A stretch of DNA of 64,000 nucleotides. It comes from Lamellibrachia columna (Eukaryota; Annelida; Polychaeta; Sabellida; Siboglinidae). Made by a program: the position numbers and the translations under genes. Positions 1-13,265 of the stretch are shown piece by piece; positions within the stretch are counted from its first letter, which is position 1, and each line of letters opens with the position of its first letter. The notes beneath the pieces were generated by a model. That model was not told the origin of the DNA and did no database searches. It saw nothing but the letters and a program-made list of their open reading frames with translations. The stretch is taken from positions 19,202,438 to 19,266,437 of the forward strand of contig OY759267.1 in assembly GCA_963662155.1 (NCBI GenBank). The letters run 5' to 3'.

Positions 1-296
1 TGTTAAATAGTTTATTCTAACATCCTGACTGCCCAAATGTGTTTATTCTAACATCCTGGCTACCCAGATGTGTTTATTCTAACATCCTGACTGCCCAAAT
101 GTGTTTATTCTAACATCCTGGCTACCCAGATGTGTTTATTCTAACATCCTGGCTACCCAGATGTGTTTATTCTAACATCCTGACTGCCCAAATGTGTTTA
201 TTCTAACATCCTGACTACCCAAATGTGTTTATTCTAACATCCTGACTGCCCAAATGTGTTTATTCTAACATCCTGGCTGCCCAAATGTGTTTAATG
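1..296. repeat. 31-bp minisatellite
   Basis: About nine head-to-tail copies of a 31-bp unit containing GTTTATTCTAACATCCTG, with two variants that differ at CTGCCCAAA versus CTACCCAGA. The array continues off the left edge. It lies in an intron of, or upstream of, the RANBP9-like gene. No spacer sequences separate the units, so it is an ordinary tandem repeat. Confidence 0.9.
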
Positions 297-1418
297 AGCC
301 GCAATTTTTCAATGCGATTGGACAGTTATCGGTTTAATTTGAATGTTTCTGTTCATGGTCACATGATTGCATGCTGAGCATGGTCAGTACTCAATATTTA
401 TTAACAGATAACAGTCAAATTATTATTATTTTTAAATTGTAAGATGAGTTGGCATTGGAAGAAACAGGTCTTCCGGGGGTGAAGTGTAAAATGCTTTGAG
501 CAGTCCTAAGGACTGTATACCACGCTACATATGAACTTATCTTTATCATTTGTAAATTTCTTTTATGAGAAAACATGTATGTACTTTATGACCAACAATT
601 TGTTTACCTAGGAAGTGTCCCCTTTACTATATGTTTATATATGTATCCATGCAAACATTTGTATCATAGATTTCAGTAAGCAGCATTGAACAAAATGAGG
701 AAAAAAGGAAAGAATTCCTATTAAAGCGATGATTTAGAAGAACTTTTTACAAGACTCATTAGCAATCAAATCATGTTAAATAGTGAAGAAATTGTATTAG
801 AGTTATTTGTTTTTGTCATCCATTTCTTGTGGATTTTTCTGTACTCCAAATTTCTTTGGTGGGATCCTAAAATACCTGGGCTGTGATGTCATCTGGCTTC
901 CAGGTTGCACGTTCTTCCGTTCACCCCAGTGTCATCTAAGTGCACACCTACTGTCTTTTAGTCCCATATTGTTCACATGCTCAGCTGGTATTGTTCAGCT
1001 CGTGCACCTACTTAGCAAGGCTAGCCATAACACTTTTGAGACTTGTGTTTTTCTCAAAATGTATTAATTACAGTGCACACTTTTCTGCTAATTAATAGTT
1101 GCTTGGGAAGAAAACAAATTCCTCCAACTTAATTTTTTTCTTGAAAAATGTCACAATATTCTTAATCTGCTTTATCTTATCCATCGGTATGTTGTTACGT
1201 TTACCTGGACATGTATAATTATTACATGCACATTTTTGCCTAAGATGTTACCAACATTATTATGCAATTATTGTTTATAGTTATATGCATTGAACAACTA
1301 AGTACAGAGGGCCGTGAATCAGGAACCCTTGTCATAGATAAGGACTTTTGGGAAAATCACAAATGATTCTGAGAACTTTGTCAGACTTGAAACCCATAAA
1401 CGATGCATCCACTTGCAG
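297..1418. other. RANBP9 intron sequence (left part)
   Basis: Non-coding. I looked for the earlier SPRY exons of the RANBP9-like gene here and found none. It holds a SINE-A tail at about 428-545 and otherwise AT-rich sequence without recognisable features. Confidence 0.5.
428..545 (+). mobile_element. SINE-A 3' tail fragment
   Basis: Matches the 3' half of the SINE-A copies at 9025-9340 and 63572-63922: the same run of AACAGGTCT, GTGAAGTGTAAA, TTTGA.CAGT and a final AT-rich tail. The tRNA-like head is missing, as in a 5'-truncated copy. Confidence 0.5.
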
Positions 1419-4400
1419 GCTGGGACCCGCTCTCGTATGGTTACCACGGTGATGACGGTCACTCATTCTGTTCGTCTGGTTCCGGTCAGCCATATGGACC
1501 GACCTTCACAACGGGCGATGTGATTGGTTGCTGTGTGAACCTCATTGATTGCACTTGTTTCTACACAAAGAACGGCATCAGTCTCGGTGAGCGATAATGT
1601 TCTTTGCTGTAGGTTTTCTGTGACCACTTTTAAACATTTTGTGACTACTTATTTCAACATTTACCTACCAAAACAGTGAATGTAAGAGTAGAATATAATC
1701 GTCAGCATGTATGCAGTTAGTATATGCTACATTCTGCTTGTATCGGTATTCATCTCTCCAATTATAACTTTTTTTTAAATATAGATGTATTTATTGTTTT
1801 TGAAGAAAGGTTTTGGGTTTAAGTGCCAAAATGTTAGGAAATCATGTCATTAAGCTAATTACAGCTGCCCAGGTATATGTCATGCTTGTTGGTACAAGAT
1901 TTTACAATATATTACCTGCATATATAAAGCAAGTACTTATACTTGATAATTGGAACAGAGGGCTGTGCAAAAATTTTAATTTGGGACAATCCATTTGATA
2001 CCAAGAACAATTTATTTTGATATAAGCTACAGTTATTCTAGAACATTAATAATGATATTATATGTGATGATAATATATTTAAAGTTTAATATCTTTTTTA
2101 TCTGAACTGTAGCTAAGCTTTGTGTGATGTACTAATGTTGGTGGAATTAAAGGTGCTTAATCAATTAGATTTTTTGCTAGTCTCATTTCAAAGTAAGTTT
2201 GTAAAAACCAAACCTACCAAGTATCCACTGCAACATGCTATGGATATCCACTATTTTTATCCTTACCAGATCTAACGACTAAAGTCAATTGTTTCGATAA
2301 TTTGAACAAAGATAGTAATTTTTTATTAAATTGACTGCGGATGTTACATAGACTATTCACACACTACATATTTGGACACCAATGAACCGGAGTTGCGATA
2401 GGCTAAATCAGTTGAGGAAGCAGTTTTAAGGAATAAACATTCATTTGTTCTGTAATTGCTGATTTTTCTTTAATGATACAAATCACATCAGGTTACTTTG
2501 GGTCATTCTTGTTAATGTACCATGATCATTTCTTAGTGTGGTATAGTGACATTTATGTAACATGACCATATATTTGCATTACACTGAATGCTAGAACAGT
2601 TTCTTAGAAAATATATCCCTAGGATGTTTCAGTAGAATTGTTTACCCTGAAATCTTAATATATTGTTTGCTTTGGCAAACTTCAAAGTTGGGTTGTTATG
2701 GACGTATAAAATGGTTAATTTAAACCCCTTGACCATGTAACCCCTTGACCGTGTAACCCCTTGACCATGTAACCCCTTGACCGTGTAACCCCTTGGCCAT
2801 GTAACCCCTTGACCGTGTAGCCCATATATGTCCAATCCTAGTTGAGCTGTACTCAGCTGTATCATGTTCAAAGTGTCAAGTATAAATCGGACATAAACAA
2901 TAAATACAGTTTCTGCCAACAATGCTGAGTTACCAGGCATCTGCTGCAGTCCAGCCATGTGATATTGCATTGGTTGAATCATGGCTATTTTTGGGTCTAT
3001 TGTGTGTGGCAGACCCCAAACATGATAGGTTGTTTGTTTCCATATTTGTTTCCCTTTCTCAAAGTGACAGTCTGTCACACAGTGGTTGGTTTGCTGCCAC
3101 TCTCCTCGAAATAAATACTTATTGAAAGTTAATCGTATTTGATTACATCAGCCAGTTGGGGTGTGGCACCTCTGTAAAGTCTGCTGTGGTGTGAAACTAT
3201 TAATCACCCACACCAGAACACTGTGGAGGCATAAATTGACATCAGATGGATCAGTCATGCAATGTGCGCTGGTCCGAAACTCAACGAAACTCGAGTCACG
3301 TGTTGGTTTGGTCAGCGCAACCGTTGTTGGACCAATTCGAAGATTGAATCACAACAAATGTTGTGTAACGTGTGCTGACTCAGCTGCATGAATGCGCAAC
3401 AAAAGTTGAGCATTGTGGGCCTAGCATCATGTGTAAGGCGGTGCTAATCCTGCAGACTGGATGCTTTGTCCTGTGTCAGCTGAACAAATAAAGTGTGTAG
3501 ATGTCCCCAGAATTGAAAGTGATCCAAGTTTGAGTAATGTCGTGTTGTTGACAGGCATGGCTGCGCATGAACTGTGAATAATAATATAAAATACAGGTGC
3601 CAGTAAGTAATGTGTCATTGACGTCACCAGTTGTGTATGCACACAGATCTAGGCCACACCAACCTGTAGTGTGTGTACAAGATTACACTGGTGCTTTCTA
3701 ATTCTGTGTGCTATACTTATCAGTTGCTTAAGACACAGGCAGATAATGCAGTCAATGTAAGACATTCCATGTTTAGAACACATTTTTTGCAATGTATGTG
3801 ATAGAAATGCTGCATACTAAACTAGGCTGATCAAATGAAACCAAATGTGATTGTCAGTGCCCATTCTCTGAGTGATTAAGGACTTAGCAACCACTTACAG
3901 TTGTTTACATATCAGTTACACCAGGCTGCAAAGTCAACGTATTTGTATGGTTCGGTTTAATTGAGAAGCAGCATCCACACAGAGAGGATGTCCATAGTGT
4001 CACTTGTGTAAATGGTGTTATTGTCATCCAACAGACATCCAATCTGTCAGGTCAAACCAATTTCTTTTGTATCTGTCGGCATGACACCATTGTTAGTACT
4101 GGTGCTGCCTCCCATTGGACATGTTTGTGGACAGCAGACAGTGTGGAGTTGTTGACCAGTGGGTGTGGTTGACTAGCTTCTGCCACTGACCATGCTGTTA
4201 CCATTGCCTTTATAATAAATGCTGTTTACTGTTATTCGCAATACTGCTGTTGCATATTCAGAAGGGTTGGTGGTTTCAATAATAATTACAGCAAGTTTTT
4301 ATATCAACTTTGTTCACCAGATAATCATAGATGAAATGATGGTAACAAATACAAATTGTTGATATTTGGGTGACAAATTATAAAATTGTATATTTACATC

Positions 4401-7400
4401 TTTAGAGGTAATCCAAACTGACAGTGTTGTTACATACATTTTTGATTAACGTGATAATTGTGTGGTCAGAAAATATGTTGATTATAATATTATGTGTAAC
4501 GTGTTGCTTTGTCTTGTTTTTGCAGGGATCGTCTTCAGAGAACTGCCAGTAAGTATCTCAATGCCTCTTACATCTGTTGCACAGGTATAATTAGTTAAGT
4601 TACTCTATTAAATGATGTATTTTGTACTGTGGTCAGCCCAGCTATGACAGCTCACATGTGATTGTGTAACATCTGCACCAGGTATTGTATTGGGCTTGCT
4701 TCAGACTGCAGGTAGTCATTCATTAGGGTCACCGTTGCAACAAGGTTTTTTACCCTGTTCAACTCTGTTGTGCTTGATCAATTCTTTTGTGATTATTTTC
4801 TGTTGGCACCAGGGTTGTTTGATACAAATCATTTGATTTAAATCACTCAAAAAAAATCATTGATTTATGATTTTTTTTACTTCCAATTTTTTTAATCGCT
4901 GATTTATATGTTATACATTAACACAAATAATTGTTTACAAGCATCGAGAACAACAAAGTTTTGTATGTTTTTTAATACAAAAACACAAAGTGCACACACT
5001 TGTGTAGCTGTATTGACACCAGATAGCCTGATAGTCAAATATTTTATGACATTGTGTATGTTTGAGCTATTCCCTTTCTGAATGCAGTGAAGCCACACAA
5101 ACTTGTCTTCCAGATTAATATCTTTTCAAGTCAGAAGCCCTGAGTTAAAGTTCACTTACTTAGAGTTTGTGCTAGTTGTTACCAATTCAGTATGTTGACT
5201 CAAGTGAGACAGTCTGGGCTACAATTGTTTAATACTGTACCAGTTTGTAGTTTGGTTGGAGACCCTTAGAGTACACAGAGCCTTGGACAGGTGCTAATCC
5301 ACCCTCTCAGCAAACAATATATACTGCTACAGCCACAGACACAGAGCATGCTTTCCTTTCCAAGACAGATTAGGCAACTACAGGGGGTGAGGCCTTGTGG
5401 TCATTCTCTAATGTCTTTATATAAGCAAAAATCATGTACCCTCTGTTAAGACAAGTACCCAAATCAATTTGAATAGAACACGTTTGAAAGAGTTTATAAA
5501 TATAAACATCTATATAAATTTCTGTATACCAGATTTAAAAAAAAAAATCTTATTTAAATCAAATAAATCTGATTTTTTTATTAAAAAAATCACGATCCTG
5601 GTTGGCACGGCTGGAATGTCTCACCAGCAGGAACAGATTACTCTAACCTGATGTTATTTTATGTATAAAAATTCCGTAGTTTTGATATGAGCTACATGTT
5701 TTGCCTTTAATGTGTGACTTTATATGTGGTAGATTTTATGCATATTGTCAGTAAATACACTGCTATTTTGTGCACTCTTGCACACTCTGTGTCTAATACA
5801 TAGTGTATAGAGTCTTACAGCATTTGTTGTTATTTCCCTCGGTCAGGAGAAATCTCAAGGGAAAGCGGGGTATGATTTTTACAGTAATACACTATCCCGA
5901 GCACTCTAGATTTTGCAATAGATTACTAGATTTGTCAGTACATGAATTCGTTTGGATTAGTACTTTGTATGCTGCCATTTCTATAATGCTTCCTTAAAAT
6001 CCGAAATTGTAGGCAGCCGTGTATGAGTGTACTGCCAGTAATTTTGGTGGTTTTCATAGTTTTTAGGATTACAAGATTTTGTGACACATTACTGAATTTA
6101 ATATGTTGGTAATCTTGGGGAAGACCACAACTTAGATGGGGGGACTGCATGAAGAGGGATGTTGGAAAGGCACGGGAGGATGACAAATGGAGAAGGCTGC
6201 CGATAGTAGGAAGTGGAAAGGGATAACAGCTGTTTGTGAAGGGAGCAACGAGGAATAAATGTAACAGGATGGTGGTTATGTGAACGAATAGTCTTTGCGC
6301 AGTAATTGCAACGTGGCTGAATGCTTCCCGGAGAAGTTTACATTTTACCTGTATGATGATGGGACCCTCATTGCATCCAGAGTGTGTGTGTGTTTCAGTC
6401 ATACCTCTACCCCACTGTGGGGCTACAGACGCCGGGCGAGGTGATCGAGGCCAACTTTGGGCAGAGTCCCTTCATCTACGATATTGAGGACTACATCAAG
6501 GTTCTGCTCACGGTTATACACACACATATACTTCCTCTGTCATTTACTTCTTCTTCTTCTACACATTCCCTATCACCGGGGCCTGCACCTCCTTCACCTA
6601 GTTCCTTTTCCCCATTCCCCCCCCATTATTCCCACAGTTCCTCTCTGGTCTCCCTATCATCCCTGATGAGTCAGAAGAAAGGCAGGGAATGAGGGAGAGA
6701 TGTACACCTGCTGTAAAATATAAACTTTCATCATATACTTAACTGCACGTTTATCATGTAAAATTGTTATGTAGTTTTATAACTAGTACAAATTAAAGTG
6801 CTGGTTTTTGTGAACCTGTCATGTGAAAACACCTTTTTATATATTTTGCTTGTTCAGTTGTCTTTAAAAGCAGTGTTATGATATCTGGCAAAGTTGTATT
6901 TCTTCAGCCTGAATAACATATCGGTAAATATACTCTTGACCGCTGAAGTTAAAGTAAGATTGTCATGTGTTACCGGTAGTAACTTCAGTATTAAAATGGA
7001 TGAAAAATTAAGTTGCATACAATATAGCGAAGCTGCTGTGCTGATGGTGGCGCCACCCATTGCAGGAGTGGCACATGAAGACGGCTCAGACGGTGGAGAG
7101 GTTTCCCATTCCCGAGAGGATGGGGGAATGGCAGACGATGCTGCACAAGTAAGCTGAACGGAAACTGCTCCCTCTTTTCATGCACTGCCACGTTACATTT
7201 TTTTTTAGCTTTTGTTCTTAGTAGACACTTTTTAAGTCTCCTCATATGGCGGAATAACTCCTGTTTTTTGGTCGTTAAAATTTTGGTAATTTCTATTTTT
7301 TTCATTTTTGGGCATTTTCGTTTTTGATGATTTTATTTTTGGTTATTTTCATTTGGCTATCGTTTTTCGTATAACATTTTAAGATTTTTTTGCTGATTTC

Positions 7401-10400
7401 CAGGTTTTGGGTTTTACTGAGTTTATTTACACACAATGCAATTACAATACAGGATGTACATAAACAGTAATGCTGTAACAGTTATTTGTTAAATAAATTA
7501 AATGATTTGCAGGATCGTATCGACCTACCTGGTTCACCATGGCTACTGTGCCACGGCCGAGTCATTCGCCAGAAACACAGACCAAGGGTTTGAGGAGGAA
7601 CTGAAGTCAATAAAAAACAGACAGAGTGAGTCATCTCGCTTGATTCTCTGTGCTAACAATGCCAGACTTCAATTAAGTTGATACTTTGTTATTCTAATTA
7701 CAGTCGAGCCTCATTATTACGCACCCCGTTACACCGCGGATTCAGATATAATGCAGCAAGGGGGGAATGGGAAAGCTGTCTTTTGGAGGGTGTTTTGCCC
7801 GCGTTTGTGTGCCAACGCTACGACCACCGTACCAATCTATTTCCTAACTAGCACTTGTTTTGCCTGATGTACTCCTCATGTTTGTCAAACCTACTTTGTC
7901 TTAGAATTGCTTTGACGGTTCTCAATATGAACAATGAATGAGTGGCGAGGCAATCGAGATTCAGAAATATGCCTTGCGTAAGAATCGGTCAAATAGTCTT
8001 AAATGCTTTTTAGTAGCCACACCAGTATAAAACAGGTGAAATGGCATACTTCCATTGCATCGTAAATCTAAGTTTTCGCAGTGCCATACCAAACTCAAAG
8101 CAGTGTTACGGGTGCGCAAAAATACGAATTCGTCATGAAGTGGTGAATCAGTGGTACGGGAGATGTTTGTCGTGATTTTATTCTTTGAGACCGGCTGAAA
8201 GATGAAGTGAAATAATTATTCATGTAACATATAATTGTTTTCAATGTTTAATCAGCTTTCACACTGCCTGTCAGCTCATATATGTGTTTGGTTACTCAGA
8301 TCCAGGTTATTATTTTTGAATCGCATTAATCAATCAGTTCATCTAACAAATCTATTCCATAACTGTATAAACACGCATTTTATCCAGTTCAAAATTCAAC
8401 AACATGTGATATTTAAAAAATAATACACATTGACGCTAGTTGACTCGTTTAACAAGCTATATTAATCGCGTATAGACTGTGCGGCCAGTGGCAGTGGCTT
8501 TGACAGCGTTCTTGGTACCAGAGACAGAGATCGCTTTGTTTAATAATCCCCTGGTGGCAGATATGGGAATACCTAACACGCCTTGCTTACAATGCGGTCC
8601 GAAATTGTGGACCCCGACCATAGCGTTAAAACTAGGCTCAACTATAACAGGAAAATGCAATATATGAATAAAGATTTTTTTACAATTATTCAGATTATGT
8701 ACTCTCAATGTTTCGGTCTTCATAGGGAATTCTGTGATATTGAGAGTAAGTAATATAAATAGTTGTGGTTGAAGAAAATCGTTTTTCGCGAAGGGAAATG
8801 CAATGTTTATTAGCATAGAATGACATAATATACCACGTGTGTGTGTGAGATTTGTATGCCTGGATACATTTTTATTAATACAAGGGTCATTCTATATATC
8901 GAATGTGTGATTGTCCGTAGCTAAGGTACCCGTGATCAGTGTTGTCATTAAACGTGATAAACAGCTCTGCCTATTTGAGTTTGGTATAATTACTTTTGAT
9001 TATTACCATGTCTGATTGTTACTGGGCGGAGTGCGGTGGTGTCGTGGTTAGAACATCAGACTCTCAATCGAGAGAATCTAGGTTCGAATCCTCTTGCTGC
9101 TGTTTCGAAACACGGGCAACTTCGTTCACGTTGCCACAGTTCGCTCAGTTGTATAAATGAGTACCTACCTGGTGGTCCAGCGGTGGATGTGTAAATTAAT
9201 TGTCTTAGTACAGTAATTGCAGCATGGCTTAATGCTTCCTAAAGAAGTCGCATTGGTGTTGGAATGAACAGGTCTGCCAGGAGGTGAAGTGTAAAGTTGT
9301 TTGAACAGTCCCAAGAACTGGATACTGTACTATATAAGAACGCACCCTTTTTACCTTTCACTGTAAACTGTGTGGAGTTTGCCATCACTTGTATCAGGCT
9401 AGCAGCATTTTACCCATGTCTCTGTTTCTCTGCCGGCAGGAATACAGAAGTTGGTGTTGGCGGGGCGCATGGGTGAAGCGATTGACACGACGCAGCAGCT
9501 GTACCCCGGCCTGCTCGAGCGCAACACGAACCTGTTGTTCATGCTCAAGTGTCGACAGTTCATCGAGATGGTGAACGGCACAGACAGCGAGGTGCGCGGC
9601 ACGACAATGCACAGCCCTAGGTCACACCACGGCAGCAGTAACAGTGGCACCGGCAGCAACCGGTCGACACCTAGTGTCAGTCCTATGCACTATTCGGCAG
9701 CAATGCCAGCGGCAGCAACGTCACAACACATGGTGCCACCTAGGTGCAGCAGTCCGTCGTCGGGCCATATCATCACAAAAGGCCACTCGACTTCGCACAT
9801 TTCCACGCAGCAGAACACCGCTATAGACTTGCGCACAATCTCCGAAGAGGAGATGAACATTACGAACTGCGTGCGCAATGGCGATGGCGACACTGCCAAT
9901 GGTGCCAGTGTGCGACTTGAAGACGTTGATGTCGATATGGATACAAGTGAGAGTATATCAGATGAGCGGACTATTAGTAGCAACGGCACAACAAACGGGA
10001 CATGCACAAACGGCACAAGCGTCGAAGAGTCACCACATCAAGACGACATGGGTAGGTATAGGTGCAGGGTGCCTCCTGATTGGTTCCCACATCTGTCGTG
10101 ACGTAGGCCAGTCGGATACATTTTTATTGTTATTGCTACATTAAGTATGTCATTGAGTTGCCTTGTTAGGCTTGTTAGGCTTGTTTGTACTTTCTATGCT
10201 TGTGGATATTTGCCCAATGACTGACCTTAACACACTGGCCTTTACACAATTAACCAATTATTTCTCCCATTCATTTATCATTTTATGTTACGATACATAC
10301 TTTCTCAAATCCAATCTACACACTGTTCTTTTATTCACTTTATTTCTTGCCCTCTACCTTAATTACAAAGTTTGAAGAAAATATTTCTCTCAATATTGTC

Positions 10401-13265
10401 AAGACCAATCAGTGTACAGTTTTGAACTTCCAGTCTCCTCTTTATTGGCCTGTATGGTTAGCAGTGACATATATATGACAATTCTATTGGCGGTCTTTAT
10501 TACAAGGTCTGGGTGGTACAGACACTATATGACATCACATACATTGAAACAGACCTACCTTTGCATTGTTACATTTTTACAAATTAATCACGTTGAATTA
10601 TGGCAAACCTACAGATATGCCAGGAAATAAAGCATTGGTGAGAACTTTCTGCCTTGTGAGTTTTCTCTGGAAATGACTGATTTTATAAAGCAGTTCCCAG
10701 TTCTGATAGTGCATCAGCTTCTTCTTAGCACATGACCAATTGTGAGAAGGTTAGTGTTAGGTTGGCATCTGCTTTGTATTCAAATATGCAAACTATTAGA
10801 ACAACTATTGTATTTTAATCACTGTTTGTGCCACCTAAGGAAGATAAGCCAGTGAATGGTACAGGTATTTTGTCGGTGTATATTGTAGACATTTTATTGT
10901 TGCGTATACATCCTATGCTAACTTGTATTTCCAATACACAGTACCATAGACATAGAGTATGTTTGTAGTAATATTCTACAATAGCCTGCGTGTGTGTGTG
11001 CGTGCAAGCGTGCACGCATGCATATTTATGAGACATTGGTTAACTTCTCAAGTCGCTTGTTCTCATCCCCAAATATTTAAATAAATAAAAAGTTATTAAA
11101 GTGGAGTATAACCTGGGAAATATTATTGTAACTGGAACATGATTACATTACGGTTACAGCTTTGACCTGCATTCTTCTAGTTGGATCAGTGTCAGTAGAG
11201 ATTACCCAGATAAATTTATTTTAATCACTAGATTGTGAATGGGTATAGTGCAATACATCCCGGGATCACTGCCGACTTGTGTTTGTAATAGAAAGGTAAT
11301 ATATATTCTTTTGCATAAAATTTAAGCTATGATGATGTTTGTTTTGTTACTATGCTGCTGCACATTGTGTGACCATTATACCGTGACAGTTTGCCAGTCC
11401 TCTATGGATGACTCGTGTAACATGGATAAAATTAATAATCTGAAATTTATTGCGATTGCTTAATGCTGGGCATACAGTGCTAAGCGTTTGTTGCGAGTCG
11501 TGTTTTTATTTGACTTAAATTGGACCAGTCATACAGTGTACGCTTATCTGCAACTGAACTAAACTTGTACTGATTCGAAAATTTTATTGCGACAACAAAT
11601 GTTGTGTAATGTGCACAAACTCGCAACTTAGCAACGTGCGCCAAGCATTAGCACGCACATAAAGCAATCATGTAGCCTGCTGTGATTTCAATTGCTGGAA
11701 CTGGAAGAACATTTCACTGTGGTGGAGATGAAATTATTGCCTGTAATTACGTGTGTATCAGAGGTGGACCAGCCAGTGTCAAGACGTCAGCTGTGTGGGG
11801 GAATCCCGGCGGCCATACAGAAAATGCTGCAGTTTGGTCGGCAGCTTCACTCTATGGGCGAACAACTGAAGAGAGAGTTTGGCACAAACAATGCCAACAA
11901 GAAGGCTCTTCTTGTAGGTGTCTCGCTATTGTTGTGACAATTTCTTAAAGATGGTTTGAATTATACCCTAGGTTCTGGGGTTGAATATATGGGAGGGGGG
12001 TAGGAGGCAATTTTATTTATAATATATGGGTGATGGGGTTCGGTATGTTTATGTACAATTATTAATATGATAGTTTTTTGTTGTGGGTCATGGGATCCTC
12101 AAAAAGTGCCTCTGTCCATGTATTTATTGCTGGAATGGCCCTGGGGAATTTTGTAGTGGTTCGGTCAGTTTTAATTGTACTCAGTAATGCAGATGTTATA
12201 ATATAATAAAATGTATTTTATTTTCAGCATCCAGAGAATCCCCCTATGCAATTCCTATAACTAGATGACCATTTTGTGTGTGTGTTGCAGGATGCATTTA
12301 GCCTGCTGGCGTACGCTGACCCGTGGAACAGCCCTGTAGGTCACCAGCTGGACCCCGTGGAGAGAGAGCCAGTGTGTGCAGCCCTCAACAGTGCCATTCT
12401 AGGTATGCCATAACTATCATGTCGTAACTGTCATATACTGGTTATCAATGTGGTCAGTTAATATAAACTGTATTGTTTATAAATAACTAGCCAAGTGGCC
12501 TGGCATTGCACAGGAGAAAAGGCAGCAGTTGCACTACCCAGTAAAATGTTGGTAGGACAATGCTAATGGCAATGATAGTTACCACTTTATCCACCGTGTA
12601 CCACTGCTCGTTTCGTGAAGTGTTCGTACTTTACTATTGTTTTGACTTACGTAATATACGTCACACGTTCACATAAGTTCCTTCGTAAAATCTCCATCCC
12701 CTGTAGAATTTTTAATTTTAATAATGTTCGAACCATCACCAAGGGCCCCTAAACACGCCTACAAAACGTCTGCCCCACACATGTGAAACTAACAGAGATA
12801 TGACGGAACAGGCAGGCAGGATGATCTTTTTGACAAGCGGTACTAACAAAATGTTGGCTGTAGAAGTTTCTGGATTCTGCGTTTGTGTTGCATAAATTAA
12901 AGACCCGAGTTGTAGTTTTTTTCCAATGATGGGAATGAAATGAGTCGGTGTGCACTGTTTTATAAAAGCATTGTCACCATTTTGGAAAACGCAGACCTCT
13001 TTGGCCTAACAGCATAATCATCCAACACAGATTGTAGTAGAGAAATAGAGATGATAACGTGAACACGATGACAGTGCATCTCTGTCTTCCATTACATCAT
13101 GTTGATTGTAGATCATGTTTTCTGTCCACAGAGTCACACGGCCTGCCGAAGCAGCCGCCGCTGGAGCTAGCCATAGGCCAGGCGTCGGCCTGCATGCAAC
13201 TCATGTCAAAGGCCAATATTGGATCATGTGCCTTCATCAGTGTGGGCACCTACTTACAACATTGA
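1419..13265 (+). CDS. RANBP9: RANBP9/RANBP10 orthologue (CTLH complex scaffold), 5' exons missing
   Basis: Scaffold of the CTLH/GID E3 ubiquitin ligase (known for the family). Ten exons are visible: 1419-1586, 4526-4548, 6399-6500, 7066-7148, 7513-7625, 9440-10051, 11762-11913, 12291-12402 and 13132-13265, with all introns GT-AG and phases matching; the first exon, with the SPRY start, lies left of the window (nine listed here plus that missing part). Domains in order: C-terminal half of SPRY ([20 protein letters not shown] to [13 protein letters not shown]); LisH across 7066-7625 ([17 protein letters not shown]); CTLH and linker in 9440-10051 ([20 protein letters not shown]), followed by a Ser/Thr/Asn-rich low-complexity stretch; then the C-terminal CRA part ([36 protein letters not shown]) ending at GTYLQH and TGA 13263-13265, where vertebrate proteins also end. 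Vertebrates have two paralogues; which one this matches cannot be told, and it is probably the single pre-duplication gene. Confidence 0.95.
1587..4525. other. RANBP9 intron
   Basis: 2.9-kb intron. It contains a 16-bp minisatellite at 2723-2818 and, at about 3240-3420, a decayed segment sharing ACAACAAATGTTGTGTAA and flanking bases with the small inverted-repeat element at 11461-11650. No gene seen. Confidence 0.6.
2723..2818. repeat. 16-bp minisatellite (32-bp higher-order)
   Basis: Six copies of AACCCCTTGACCRTGT. A and G alternate at the variable position, giving a 32-bp higher-order unit. It lies in a RANBP9 intron. A 149-codon minus-strand reading frame crosses it but is not supported as a gene. 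Confidence 0.9.
4526..4548 (+). other. RANBP9: 23-nt RANBP9 microexon
   Basis: Flanked by TTTTTGCAG and GTAAGT. It supplies exactly the residues (G)IVFRELP expected between the preceding SPRY exon and [10 protein letters not shown] of the next. The phases join cleanly: the preceding exon ends with one base, and the microexon completes that codon and ends in phase 0. It is too short to appear as an open reading frame. Confidence 0.9.
4810..5600. mobile_element. hAT-like non-autonomous element with perfect 8-bp TSD
   Basis: 791-bp element in a RANBP9 intron. Left end CAGGGTTGTTTGATACAAAT; right end, read inward on the other strand, CAGGATCGTGATTTTTTT. Both ends run into AAATC-rich sequence. 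The flanking 8 bp GTTGGCAC are identical at 4802-4809 and 5601-5608. An 8-bp duplication and CAGG termini are hallmarks of hAT transposons. No transposase coding is seen, so it depends on a transposase supplied in trans or is dead. Confidence 0.85.
6285..6345 (+). mobile_element. SINE-A internal fragment
   Basis: Contains GCAGTAATTGCAACGTGG and CTGAATGCTTCCC, the diagnostic middle segment of the SINE-A copies at 9025 and 63572. It is short and decayed and lies just upstream of RANBP9 exon 6399-6500. Confidence 0.45.
7703..7790 (+). mobile_element. Possible pogo-like MITE end
   Basis: The stretch beginning CAGTCGAGCCTCATTATTAC, followed by CCCCGTTACACCGCGGATTC, resembles the termini of pogo/Tigger-type elements. 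No matching inverted end was found in this intron, so it is at best a truncated copy. Confidence 0.3.
9025..9340 (+). mobile_element. tRNA-derived SINE (SINE-A)
   Basis: Begins with a tRNA-like head: an A-box-like stretch GTGGTGTCGTGGTTAG near 9036-9051 and a B box GGTTCGAATCC at 9081-9091. A body follows that is shared with copies at 63572-63922 and, in part, at 428 and 6285, ending in a TATATAAGAAC tail. It sits about 100 bp upstream of the RANBP9 exon at 9440. The head cannot be folded convincingly as a working tRNA. Confidence 0.75.
10052..11761. other. RANBP9 intron
   Basis: 1.7-kb intron. Contains a short GT/GC-alternating tract near 10985-11020 and a small inverted-repeat element at 11461-11650. 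Nothing else recognised. Confidence 0.5.
11461..11650. mobile_element. Small MITE-like inverted-repeat element
   Basis: 190 bp bounded by TAATGCTGGGCATAC and, on the other strand, TAATGCTTGGCGCAC (imperfect 15-bp inverted ends). The interior includes ACAACAAATGTTGTGTAATG, also found near 3350 in a diverged relative. The target duplication is unclear, so family assignment is open. Confidence 0.45.

Noticed and set aside
1..296. CRISPR array
   Set aside because: Units are contiguous without unique spacers, and the genome is eukaryotic.
2629..3078. 149-codon minus-strand frame
   Set aside because: Crosses a 16-bp minisatellite inside a RANBP9 intron; no recognisable protein.
9028..9110. Possible tRNA gene
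   Set aside because: Has A- and B-box-like sequences, but the stems do not pair well and the segment continues into a body shared with other SINE-A copies.
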